DNA from: a virus
Virus record (IMG/VR): IMGVR_UViG_3300033144_005184
Span: 1 to 20,776 of that record
Direction: 5' to 3' (one strand)
Length of the DNA: 20,776 nucleotides
Shown: positions 8,156-15,430 of the stretch, piece after piece
How positions within the stretch are numbered: the first letter of the stretch is position 1
Layout: each line of letters opens with the position of its first letter
Notes under the pieces: generated by a model
The model's input: only the letters and a program-made list of their open reading frames with translations
Database searches by the model: none
Told to the model about the DNA's origin: nothing
Made by a program: the position numbers and the translations under genes

Positions 8156-8564
8156 ACTGGCCGGTCTCCATCTGTATAGCTAGCTCAACAGCTCTAGGCC
8201 CAACTTGGTGAGCCCACTGGCTATCGATCATCTCGTCCGACGCCTTCTTATAGTTACCAGCGTCTAAGGCTGCAAGCATGCGTCTGAATTTGAGTAGTCC
8301 GAATATGCCTAAGTTAAAGGCCATATTCACAAGGGTATCAAGGCGAACCTCATCCAGGTGCATGGCGCAGGGGATTGCGTCCATAACGCTTTTACGGGCC
8401 TTAGCCAGGTCGGTATATAACATGTCTAGAGCTTCCTGACGGGACACACCCTTCGACTCTAGGTTACGTCCGTACCCTATAGTAAGTATACCCATGGAGC
8501 ATTTATAAGGTTTGCTTCTGAAACCTTCGTGTCTTTTGACTTGATCTAGTAGTCTATCACTCAT
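8136..8564 (-). CDS. Endolysin, T4-type lysozyme (GH24)
   Basis: This 142-aa muramidase would hydrolyse the beta-1,4 bond between N-acetylmuramic acid and N-acetylglucosamine in peptidoglycan at the end of infection. The GH24 catalytic pattern is clear: E13 in KRHEGF, then eight residues, C22, five residues, T28 in TIGYGRN, that is the E-8-(D/C)-5-T arrangement with cysteine at the middle position. Downstream helices include NMAFNLG and the WA..VG.RA motif. There is no N-terminal signal-anchor, so export should depend on a holin, which fits the one-TM protein two genes downstream. Its ATG (8564) overlaps the adaptor gene's stop by four bases. Confidence 0.93.
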   Translation of the reverse strand: MSDRLLDQVKRHEGFRSKPYKCSMGILTIGYGRNLESKGVSRQEALDMLYTDLAKARKSVMDAIPCAMHLDEVRLDTLVNMAFNLGIFGLLKFRRMLAALDAGNYKKASDEMIDSQWAHQVGPRAVELAIQMETGQYVPNPP

Positions 8565-9250
8565 AACCAGCTCCCTACAACACGTTTACTACGCTGCTTT
8601 CTGCGCCACTCCTGGCGCCTAGCATCTATACGCATGCCGAAATGCAGCTCGAAAGCCTGCTCAAAGTGTAGGGCTTTGCTTGCATCTAAGGTATCAGCGT
8701 CTTGTTTTTGATATGCGCGGTGGCATATCCAGTCTAGTAGGAAGGGGCGGTGCTGCACTGGTAAGTCGGGTTCATCCCCATCACTAGCCAGGTCCTCGAG
8801 AGGAAGCCTATACACTGTTAAGCGTAAGATCTCTGAGATTAGGGGGATTGGGTATAGCTGAAGCTGCTGACTGGCTGCGCCAAATTCAGCAAAGTTGTTT
8901 AAATCGGTTAGATAAGATACGGGGGTATCTTCATCTGTAGGCCACACAGCGCTCTGTGCGTCTAGGTCTTCGAATCCTACCTTAGATATGACTCGTTGGG
9001 TCGTCTCTAGGTATGCTCGTTCTATAAGGAATACGCTTGGGTGGATCTCGTATGATGCTTGCCCTGCAATCACGTCTACGACGGAGCAGTCCACTGATGT
9101 GGAGTCTAGATTCAGGCGCGCACGAAGACATGCTTCGTTGATAGCCTCGTTAGTGTATTCGGTCAGCTCGCCATCGGTCCACAATTCATCCCCATCTACA
9201 GGATCATCTAGACGGAAACGAGCCGCCGTTTTAAGGGCGGCTAAGTCCAT
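8561..9250 (-). CDS. Head-tail adaptor protein, DUF6682-like (229 aa)
   Basis: The 229-aa protein begins with a helix-rich domain of the phage adaptor type: ALKTAARFRLDD..DGDELWTDGELTEYTNEAINEACLRAR, the recurring pattern 'W.D.EL..Y.NEA..EA'. A beta-rich middle (ASYEIHPSVFLIERAYLE) and a final helix FLLDWICHRAYQK..AD follow, ending in a basic tail. Such proteins bind under the portal and connect head to tail in short-tailed and other phages. Its location just after the capsid genes and before tail genes fits that role. The family name is given from pattern memory. Confidence 0.75.
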   Translation of the reverse strand: MDLAALKTAARFRLDDPVDGDELWTDGELTEYTNEAINEACLRARLNLDSTSVDCSVVDVIAGQASYEIHPSVFLIERAYLETTQRVISKVGFEDLDAQSAVWPTDEDTPVSYLTDLNNFAEFGAASQQLQLYPIPLISEILRLTVYRLPLEDLASDGDEPDLPVQHRPFLLDWICHRAYQKQDADTLDASKALHFEQAFELHFGMRIDARRQEWRRKQRSKRVVGSWL

Positions 9251-9255
9251 CTGGG

Positions 9256-9696
9256 TTACGCTGCTCTGTAACGGATACGAACGAAGATAATGCCTAAGGC
9301 TTCAGCTTCTGTACCGATTTCCAATGCTAACAAGTTAGTATCTTCATCGAACTTAGGAGCTTCAGCTACAGCGTCCTCAAACACTTGCGTCATAGCCGCT
9401 GTGTTGTCTGGAACCGCCATCGCTACCAAAGTAGATGCTAATGCTGTTGTTACCAACGCATCTGCATATCCTAAAGCTGCTTGTGTAAGGCCTACGCCTA
9501 CAGCTGCATCTTCACCAATAGCGGCCTCTACGATAACTGCTTCAGCAGGCTTATAGCCTAACTGTACAAAATCACCGATGCCTAAGTTATTAGCTACACA
9601 GTTGATCACGAACTCATGTTCGTAGATCTTACCGATTTCATTTGGTGCTGGGATAGTCTTTGTACCATCCATTTCCAATGTTGTTACTAGTGCCAT
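9256..9696 (-). CDS. Putative capsid decoration/stabilisation protein (146 aa)
   Basis: This 146-aa protein directly follows the major capsid gene and starts at ATG 9696 behind a strong AGGAG site. It has a beta-rich start (IYEHEFVINCVANNLGIGDFVQLGY) and an Ala/Val-rich body, with no enzymatic motif and no membrane segment. Genes at this position in phages with N4-gp56/DUF4043 capsids are usually head decoration or minor head proteins, so the call is mostly from context. A hairpin lies between this gene and the capsid gene. Confidence 0.6.
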   Translation of the reverse strand: MALVTTLEMDGTKTIPAPNEIGKIYEHEFVINCVANNLGIGDFVQLGYKPAEAVIVEAAIGEDAAVGVGLTQAALGYADALVTTALASTLVAMAVPDNTAAMTQVFEDAVAEAPKFDEDTNLLALEIGTEAEALGIIFVRIRYRAA

Positions 9697-9724
9697 TTTA
9701 GATTCTCCTAAAAATTGAGGCAGA

Positions 9725-9741
9725 GCCCCTCGTTAGGGGGG
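9725..9741 (-). terminator. Hairpin between capsid and decoration genes (possible attenuator)
   Basis: On the minus strand CCCCT-AACG-AGGGG forms a GC-rich hairpin 14 bases after the capsid stop codon. A run of five T follows about 12 bases later, just ahead of the AGGAG ribosome-binding site of the next gene. It may partly terminate transcripts after the capsid gene or stabilise capsid mRNA against 3' decay. The T-run is too distant for a textbook terminator. Confidence 0.45.
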
Positions 9742-9754
9742 CGTTAAGTTAACC

Positions 9755-10858
9755 TTATAAAGGATCAGCTGCAGCAGTTTGTAGCTGCATGACACCGAAG
9801 TCTTTACCGTTAAATACACTCTTCTTGATGCCGAAGATACTAGAAGTCGTGATAACTACTTGGTTACCACGATCTTCCATTTCTTCGTTCCAGTCAAAGC
9901 GCATGCCTGTACCAGCAGATCCGAAAGCACATACAGCAGCCTGCTCACCTAAGAACAACGCACGAGCCGAAGCTACTGTGTCGATCGTATCTAAGATAAT
10001 AGACTTATGGGTATGTAGTACAACGTTGTTGTACATGCCCAAGGAGCCTCTAAAGATAGGATTCTTACGCCCCTCTGCAGCCGCCGCAGCTTTCTGAATA
10101 TCGATCCACTCGTTGCCTGTACTAGCGCTCGTACGTAAATCATATTCTTGCCATGGGTTCATAACCACAACGAAGTGCTCTTCACCATCAACCATGATTG
10201 GCTGGATCTGAGGAGTACCCTGCGTACCGCCGCCCATCATAGTAGCTCGTGCGATAGCGCGATCTAACAATGCTAAGTCGAAAGTGTCGTCAGCAGCGAT
10301 AGTACCATCATTGCCGCCAGCGCCAGCGCTAGACTTTAAGACGTGCTCTGCGTCAGATGCTGTGAAGGCATTCTGAGCTCGGCCTTGGTACCCTAATGGG
10401 AACAAGTAATCTGAGTTCAACCCTCGAGTACCTGATAGATACATGAAGAATTGCTCGTCGAACATACGCGCCCACCATTCAGACTGTCTAGCTTTCGCTA
10501 CAGCTCTTAAATCGTGAAGAGTACGCTTGCGTGACATCTTGCCGCCTGTGTTAACACCGGCACGAGCTTGGTCGATAAAGATTTGGTCTGTGTAGAACGC
10601 TAAATCTTCCTCATTACCACGCAGCACTTTGTCACCCTCGATGGGTGCCATTTTCAACTGCAAGCTTAAGTCGTACGAGATGTTATCACCAGCATCGTTT
10701 TCAAGATGTGACAATAATTGGATTGGTGTAGATGATTTAGAACCTACGCCCATGAACTTCTTATTGAAGTACGATTTACGAGCTGTGTCTACAGCTAGAT
10801 CGCCACTCCATTTTTTGACCGCTTTTGGGTCATTAATTCCGATGACAGTTTGTGCCAT
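9755..10858 (-). CDS. Major capsid protein, N4-gp56/DUF4043 family (367 aa)
   Basis: The 367-aa product forms the icosahedral shell. It matches the N4-gp56/DUF4043 coat pattern: an N-terminal ..KKWS.DLAVDTARKSYF segment, then GDNISYDLSLQL...PIEGDKVLRGNEEDL.FYTDQI.IDQAR.GV and KMSRKRTLHDLR..AK..Q..WWARM.D, ending with a strand-rich C-terminus (ALFLGEQAAVCAFGS). This is a HK97-fold coat lineage. It starts at ATG 10858 with an AGAGG site eight bases upstream and sits directly after scaffold and CsrA-like genes, with a 93-base leader that contains a hairpin, the longest gap in the operon, suggesting separate control of this highly expressed gene. Confidence 0.92.
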   Translation of the reverse strand: MAQTVIGINDPKAVKKWSGDLAVDTARKSYFNKKFMGVGSKSSTPIQLLSHLENDAGDNISYDLSLQLKMAPIEGDKVLRGNEEDLAFYTDQIFIDQARAGVNTGGKMSRKRTLHDLRAVAKARQSEWWARMFDEQFFMYLSGTRGLNSDYLFPLGYQGRAQNAFTASDAEHVLKSSAGAGGNDGTIAADDTFDLALLDRAIARATMMGGGTQGTPQIQPIMVDGEEHFVVVMNPWQEYDLRTSASTGNEWIDIQKAAAAAEGRKNPIFRGSLGMYNNVVLHTHKSIILDTIDTVASARALFLGEQAAVCAFGSAGTGMRFDWNEEMEDRGNQVVITTSSIFGIKKSVFNGKDFGVMQLQTAAADPL

Positions 10859-10920
10859 GAGTAATACCTCTATAGTTAAATAGTTATTTCGGTAGCACTC
10901 TAGCGCTTACTTCAAATTGT

Positions 10921-10940
10921 CAGGGCTATCCAGAGCCCTG
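10921..10940 (-). promoter_or_regulatory. Leader hairpin with GGA in its loop, upstream of the capsid gene
   Basis: The minus-strand transcript reads CAGGGCTCTGGATAGCCCTG: a perfect 7-bp stem (CAGGGCT/AGCCCTG) closing a 6-base loop CTGGAT. It lies 11 bases after the CsrA-like stop and 62 bases before the capsid ATG. CsrA-type proteins recognise GGA presented in hairpin loops, so this may be a binding site for the product of the adjacent gene. A weak terminator is the alternative, but the following bases (ACAATTTGAAG) are not a T-tract. Confidence 0.5.
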
Positions 10941-10951
10941 ACGATAGTATA

Positions 10952-11131
10952 TCACTTAGGTTTACGCAGTGATAATGTTTTGTCATTAATATCGGCTAAT
11001 CTATGCTTTATTATGATCTCGGGGTCGGCATCTATCCTTAACTGAGCCTTCTTACCCGACTTACGGGTAAGAGTAACCGTTACATCCCCGATAATAAGAG
11101 TGTCTGTTACCCCTATATCTATATACAGCAT
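10952..11131 (-). CDS. CsrA/RsmA-like RNA-binding regulator (59 aa)
   Basis: This 59-aa frame starts at ATG 11131, immediately after the scaffold TAG, with GGGGGA as ribosome-binding site, and ends with TGA at 10954-10952. The peptide aligns along nearly its whole length with bacterial CsrA: DTLIIGDVTVTL matches the ETLMIGD.VTVTV segment, then AQLRIDADPEI matches QVRIGVNAPKE, and IIKHR matches VSVHRE. CsrA is a homodimeric five-stranded RNA-binding protein of about 61 aa that controls translation and stability of mRNAs carrying GGA motifs. The C-terminal H-R pair (residues 44-45), central to RNA contact, is kept, while the usual R6-R7 pair of strand 1 is replaced by I6-G7; the strand 2-3 loop is instead very basic (TRKSGKK). 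It may therefore bind RNA with altered specificity. Its place between scaffold and capsid suggests control of morphogenesis gene expression. Confidence 0.8.
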   Translation of the reverse strand: MLYIDIGVTDTLIIGDVTVTLTRKSGKKAQLRIDADPEIIIKHRLADINDKTLSLRKPK

Positions 11132-12094
11132 CTAATCCCCCATGAATCTTTCTCGGGTATCCTCTGACATCTTAGCGATGGCGCCCTCATAAGCTAGCCC
11201 GGATAGATTGTCCATATACGCGAACTCCCCATCATCACTATTGGTATCGGCCGCAGGGACGTTAGACAGGGACTTAGGGATCTTAGGATCCTTGCTACCC
11301 CTCTTACGCTGCTTGTCCTGAGCAGCCTTAAGCTTCATGGCCTCAACAACCTTCTTAGTCTCGGCTGCATCGACATTAGGGGAAGAGCGCCCAAACTTAG
11401 CATCTAGCGTACGGCCCGCTTCCTGCAAGAACCATAATCCGCTCTTCCCGAAGTTCTTCTCATCAGCGTACAGTTGCTCTAGCTGAGCGCCAAGCGCCCC
11501 GCGCATAATGGGGTCGGCACGATACACATCGTTATCCACATAGAACATATTCTGCTCCATCTCCCACTTCTGCTCAGCCGACTGCTTAGAGTGGTTAGCC
11601 GCTATCTTCTCTTCTAAGATAGCCTCACTAATACCCTGCTTAGCATTATCAAAGGTTTTAGTCAGTGCGCGGTCTTCCTTACGATAGGCTGAGAAGCTAG
11701 TCTCGCCCTCTTCGTACTTAGCCGCTAAAGCCTCGGATGCAGTCTCATACTCCGTAGTCATAGTTTCCAGCTGATCAGCTAGCCCTTCTGTACTACTGGC
11801 TTGGAAATGCGGAGCAAACGTTGCCCCTACCTCTCCTGCTGCCTCTGGAGCTGGATCCTCATTAGGAGCTTCGTCCACTGTATCCTCAACAACCTCACCA
11901 TCATCCGAAGTCTCCAGACTCTCAGCTTCAGGAGCTGGATCCTCAGCATCACCACCTGTAGGTTCGCCCCCTGTGTCTTCTCCATCTGTGGACTCCTCTT
12001 CATCGTCACCTTTAACAGCCTGTAGCTCTTCTTCCGTAAGACCTAGTGTTTCTAGGTCGTCGTCTTGTGCTACTACTTCATCATGTATACTCAT
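11132..12094 (-). CDS. Putative capsid scaffold protein (320 aa)
   Basis: The 320-aa protein lies between portal and capsid genes, the standard scaffold position. Residues 1-90 are extremely acidic and low in complexity (D/E/G/P/T-rich), the middle (about 100-250) is predicted mostly helical with coiled-coil character (LADQLETMTTEYETASEALAAKYEEGE), and a basic patch KAAQDKQRKRGSKDPKIPK follows near residue 265. Acidic disorder plus helices plus a basic capsid-binding segment is how P22- and other internal scaffolds look. It starts at ATG 12094 with GAGGG four bases upstream and ends flush against the CsrA-like gene. No protease motif is visible. Confidence 0.75.
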   Translation of the reverse strand: MSIHDEVVAQDDDLETLGLTEEELQAVKGDDEEESTDGEDTGGEPTGGDAEDPAPEAESLETSDDGEVVEDTVDEAPNEDPAPEAAGEVGATFAPHFQASSTEGLADQLETMTTEYETASEALAAKYEEGETSFSAYRKEDRALTKTFDNAKQGISEAILEEKIAANHSKQSAEQKWEMEQNMFYVDNDVYRADPIMRGALGAQLEQLYADEKNFGKSGLWFLQEAGRTLDAKFGRSSPNVDAAETKKVVEAMKLKAAQDKQRKRGSKDPKIPKSLSNVPAADTNSDDGEFAYMDNLSGLAYEGAIAKMSEDTRERFMGD

Positions 12095-12120
12095 ATCGCC
12101 CTCTTGCGCGTTGTTATAAA

Positions 12121-14499
12121 TTATTGAGCGCCCGGTTTCTTAATCCCGTCCATACTTCCTGCAGAGGAGGTACCGCCCATATTCTTATTGCTAGTCATCG
12201 GATCCCCATCGACGTCATCTACCAACCCAGCGCTACGCTCGATCTTCTTGCGTTCCCTGTCACCAATAGGCTGGCTAGCAGCCCCTTGGACAGTAGGAAA
12301 CACAGGAGCTAGGTTCTTATCGGTATACCCTGCTGAGCCTGCCACAGTGTCAGCCACCATGGAAGTCTCAGGTAGGGCTACGATCTGAGCCGCTACCTGC
12401 GTACTCTGATACAAGGCTTCCACGTTTTTAGACACTGTTTCGGCTTTAACTTTCTCAGTATCAGCGCCAGTTTTAACCGTGTCAGCCCCGACTTTCTCCG
12501 TCTCTGCGGCAGTCTTACCAACATCAGCTTCCATCTTAGATAGCTCGAGCTCAATACGTCTATCTTCCTGCTCCTTCTTCTTCTGCTCTTCAGCTTGCTG
12601 AGCCTCGATGCGGGCCATCTCCTCAGGATCGTCCTGAGCATTTGGATCAGTTTGTCCGTTTATCTTACGAATCCGAGACACAACTTCTTCCCTGCCCGGC
12701 AAGTCTGAATACTCAAACATAAGATCCATAAGCTGCATGGTAGTATCTGGATCCAGGGACTTGAACAACTCGCTAAACATATCGAACATAGCTCGTCGTT
12801 GCGTAGCTCGGTACTCTTGCTCATCAACGATGAAGTCGCCCTTAGTGCTCGTGATGTCATTCAGCATCTCCACTTCGCCCGTCTCAGGGTTGATCTCGGG
12901 CTTGTTAAGCTCTACGAAGTCAGGGGACCCATTGTCGCCAACGATACGGATAACCTTAGCCTCCGAGTAGAACTGCTCAATCAGTGATAGCTGCTTCTCG
13001 CCCTGTAGCTGGAATGCATAGCGCAGGTTGTCGAACAACTCAACTGTAATGACAGAGCCTTGCTCTTGCCTAGCGTTAACTGCCCGTCCTGATATAGCGT
13101 TGGTCTGCTTGCCGAGGTTCTCGTCAGTAACCCCAGATACATCCTGGATCATCTGCGCATCGATCTCCATGAGATTGACATGCTGCTGGGCTAGCTGTTT
13201 ATCCTGCTTTAACTCAAATAGTGCGTCTTTTCTCCCGTCTAGGAGTAACATCCCATCGGGCCGAGCCGCCTCTTCCCTGATTTCATCCCAATCACTCGTT
13301 GCATCTTCATGTGCAACAATTTGGTTTGTAGACAGTATGTGTAAGGCCTTAGACATTCGTTTGTTAAGGTTCTCTTGAGGATCTCTAATGTTACGTACCA
13401 TGCCATAGGGAGCATTATCACGGCTACGGCGATAGCCCCATACGGGAGTGAATGGGAAGTCATTATGTGCATATGGTGAATCCTCGCTCATTAACAGAGC
13501 ATGGTCGGTCATAATACAGACACGCATCTGCATGACTACTGCGTCGTAGACTGATGCGTACTCTTCGTCGATCTCGCCTAGCATGTCCTCGTTAGCATCA
13601 TCGTAGGAGTGTCCGTCAAAACGGCCTCCACGAACTACTCTCATAGACGCAGGAGTTCTATACCAGCATTCAATAAGCCTGACGCGATTTCGACGATTAT
13701 AGGAACCGTCCGTGAAGGCTCTACCAGAATTAAAAAGGATACCATCGCTAAAGCCCCTTTGGCCGTAATATCCAACCAAGAACTCATCTTCGTGAGAAAT
13801 GTCTGAATATACATTAGCCTGACTCGCTGCCATATCTAAGGTACGGGCTCTACTTGGAAACATAGCCTTAGCTATATCCAGGTCCACATACTTAGATCTA
13901 AAAATATACCTGGCGTCAGAGAGGTCACGCTCTAAGGATAGAGGATCGTGCCAGATGTTACGCCAGCTCTCGTATCTTGAGAAGATAGGCTCGTCTGTAG
14001 AGTCGCCACGGATGCCATCTTCTAGCCAGCCTATCCCACTCGTAGCTGCATCGCCGAAAGCTCGGGATACATTGAATGGGGTCTTGTTCACGTCCGACAG
14101 GTACTTTAGAAGGGCCGTCTTCGTCTCGGCGTCCTTCTGGTCGTCGTCTTTGCGAGCGTGGACCTTGAAATCCATGCGACTACGCCGCTCAGTACCAAGC
14201 ACCCAATCCACAGCGGGCTTGATACGATTGTATACCAGAGGAGCCTGTCCCCGTTCTCTAAGTTCGGCCGCATCTTCTTCTTTCCATTGCAGTCCGTCCT
14301 TAAAGTCGGAGTCTAGAGACTGCTCAAGCCTATTCTCCGACTGCACCTCGCGAGCCTGGGTCCACCAGTCTCGCAGCTTACCGTGCAGCTTCTTGTTCTT
14401 CTGACTATCGAGCGAGTTACGCTTACTACGTGGCTTCTTAACCTGCGGCTCATTTATATAGTCCTCCTCAGCGGAGTGACTCTGGAAATTATCAATCAT
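12121..14499 (-). CDS. Portal protein, P22 type (792 aa)
   Basis: The 792-aa protein is the dodecameric ring at the packaging vertex through which DNA enters and leaves. The N-terminal third has the P22-portal pattern: a helix with SD.DF.DGLQW..E....L..RGQ.PLVYNRIKP.VDWV.G.ERR.R.D, then a GDAATSGIGW.EDGI segment and WRNI.HDPL...DLSDARYI. The C-terminal part (about residues 610-700) is a long charged coiled coil (EEQKKKEQEDRRIELELSK, then repeats of KVGADT/KTGADT), likely a barrel like that of P22, though shorter or flexible. Its ATG overlaps the preceding gene's TGA (ATGA). Length fits the large P22-like portals (700-800 aa). Confidence 0.92.
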   Translation of the reverse strand: MIDNFQSHSAEEDYINEPQVKKPRSKRNSLDSQKNKKLHGKLRDWWTQAREVQSENRLEQSLDSDFKDGLQWKEEDAAELRERGQAPLVYNRIKPAVDWVLGTERRSRMDFKVHARKDDDQKDAETKTALLKYLSDVNKTPFNVSRAFGDAATSGIGWLEDGIRGDSTDEPIFSRYESWRNIWHDPLSLERDLSDARYIFRSKYVDLDIAKAMFPSRARTLDMAASQANVYSDISHEDEFLVGYYGQRGFSDGILFNSGRAFTDGSYNRRNRVRLIECWYRTPASMRVVRGGRFDGHSYDDANEDMLGEIDEEYASVYDAVVMQMRVCIMTDHALLMSEDSPYAHNDFPFTPVWGYRRSRDNAPYGMVRNIRDPQENLNKRMSKALHILSTNQIVAHEDATSDWDEIREEAARPDGMLLLDGRKDALFELKQDKQLAQQHVNLMEIDAQMIQDVSGVTDENLGKQTNAISGRAVNARQEQGSVITVELFDNLRYAFQLQGEKQLSLIEQFYSEAKVIRIVGDNGSPDFVELNKPEINPETGEVEMLNDITSTKGDFIVDEQEYRATQRRAMFDMFSELFKSLDPDTTMQLMDLMFEYSDLPGREEVVSRIRKINGQTDPNAQDDPEEMARIEAQQAEEQKKKEQEDRRIELELSKMEADVGKTAAETEKVGADTVKTGADTEKVKAETVSKNVEALYQSTQVAAQIVALPETSMVADTVAGSAGYTDKNLAPVFPTVQGAASQPIGDRERKKIERSAGLVDDVDGDPMTSNKNMGGTSSAGSMDGIKKPGAQ

Positions 14500-15059
14500 G
14501 GTATATACCTGTCAGGCTTATCGGGGACTACCCGGCCATCATAATCTTCTGGGAGGACATCTGTATCTTCTACAACCTGAGGGGAGACGATCTTAGATGC
14601 CGCATACACCGCTTTCTTACGTGCTGCCTTGAGCGCCCGCTTCCTTAACTGCTTATTAATCTGCTTAGACGCCTGCTTCATCATGGATTTGCGGCGCTCT
14701 ACCTTCTTGGCCGACTCCTTACCTAAAGCCCCCCGTAGTAGTCCCTTAGCCCCTACGAAATTTGCGGCGGCCCGCCCTATATCATTAAGCCCACCATGAC
14801 GCCGGGCAACCTCTGCGAGATTTGCCTCAGTCTGTGGGGATATAAAGGGGGGTGTCCGGAGTGAGTACTCTATAGCCTTTCGTGCGTGCTCGGCCTCTTC
14901 CTTGGTACGTAGCCCTAAAGCTTCGAACCCAGTGTTAGCTAATAGGGCTGGCTTTGTAATGAGGTCAGTAGCCCCCTGATAGAGCCCTCCACCCATAGAT
15001 GCGGCCCTGTCCAAGAACTTCCCGTATATTGGGGGTGGTTTAAGCTTGCGTTTATTCAT
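14496..15059 (-). CDS. Hypothetical basic phage protein (187 aa)
   Basis: This 187-aa protein is coupled by ATGA overlaps to the gene before it (start at 15059) and to the portal after it (stop at 14496). It is strongly basic between residues 115 and 155 (KKVERRKSMMKQASKQINKQLRKRALKAARKKAV), a helical stretch that could bind DNA or RNA. The N-terminal half is rich in Gly/Ala/Leu with a short conserved-looking FLDRAASMGGGLYQG. No family was recognised. Location between terminase and portal suggests a DNA-packaging or internal head role, but there is no direct evidence. Confidence 0.7.
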   Translation of the reverse strand: MNKRKLKPPPIYGKFLDRAASMGGGLYQGATDLITKPALLANTGFEALGLRTKEEAEHARKAIEYSLRTPPFISPQTEANLAEVARRHGGLNDIGRAAANFVGAKGLLRGALGKESAKKVERRKSMMKQASKQINKQLRKRALKAARKKAVYAASKIVSPQVVEDTDVLPEDYDGRVVPDKPDRYIP

Positions 15060-15430
15060 TTTACTATATCACCGTTAGTGTACGCCTCGAATTCCCCGAT
15101 AGTCTCGCCTTCGACAATAACCTTGCCCTCGCCGAAGACTTCTCCCTCTTCTTTACCCGCTGGGCGCTGGATGATAAGAGTGTCGAGATTGCTAAGTATA
15201 GTATCAGCTATACGGTTGATTAGGAAGGCGTCTGGATGCATCTGCAGGTACTGTGAAATAGCGAAGCAAGCACGCATCATATATGCCTGATCAGTGTACT
15301 TATACGCTGAGCTCAGGGGTATGGCGTACATAGCCTTCCTGTTATTCCTGACGTTGTATATACCCATGGCTGGCTCGCGATCGCCATCCTCATCATGTAT
15401 AAACCCAAACCGTACTGCTATATCACTCAT
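15056..15430 (-). CDS. Hypothetical phage protein next to terminase (124 aa)
   Basis: The 124-aa protein starts at ATG 15430 and is overlapped by four bases at both ends, by the terminase before it and the 187-aa gene after it. It contains a short beta-rich start (IAVRFGFIHDEDG), a helical middle with AYMMRACFAISQYLQMHPDAF, and an acidic, glycine-rich tail (KEEGEVFGEGKVIVEGE). Proteins of this kind are repeatedly found near the large terminase in related phages without a known function. No catalytic or membrane features are visible. Confidence 0.72.
   Translation of the reverse strand: MSDIAVRFGFIHDEDGDREPAMGIYNVRNNRKAMYAIPLSSAYKYTDQAYMMRACFAISQYLQMHPDAFLINRIADTILSNLDTLIIQRPAGKEEGEVFGEGKVIVEGETIGEFEAYTNGDIVK

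Noticed and set aside
10921-10940. Simple rho-independent terminator after the CsrA-like gene
   Set aside because: No T-tract follows on the minus strand (ACAATTTG), and the essential capsid gene lies immediately downstream; kept as a regulatory hairpin instead.
12393-12641. Arg-rich minus-strand 82-aa frame inside the portal gene
   Set aside because: It is a frame-shifted shadow of the portal's Lys/Glu-rich coiled coil, fully contained in a strongly supported gene.
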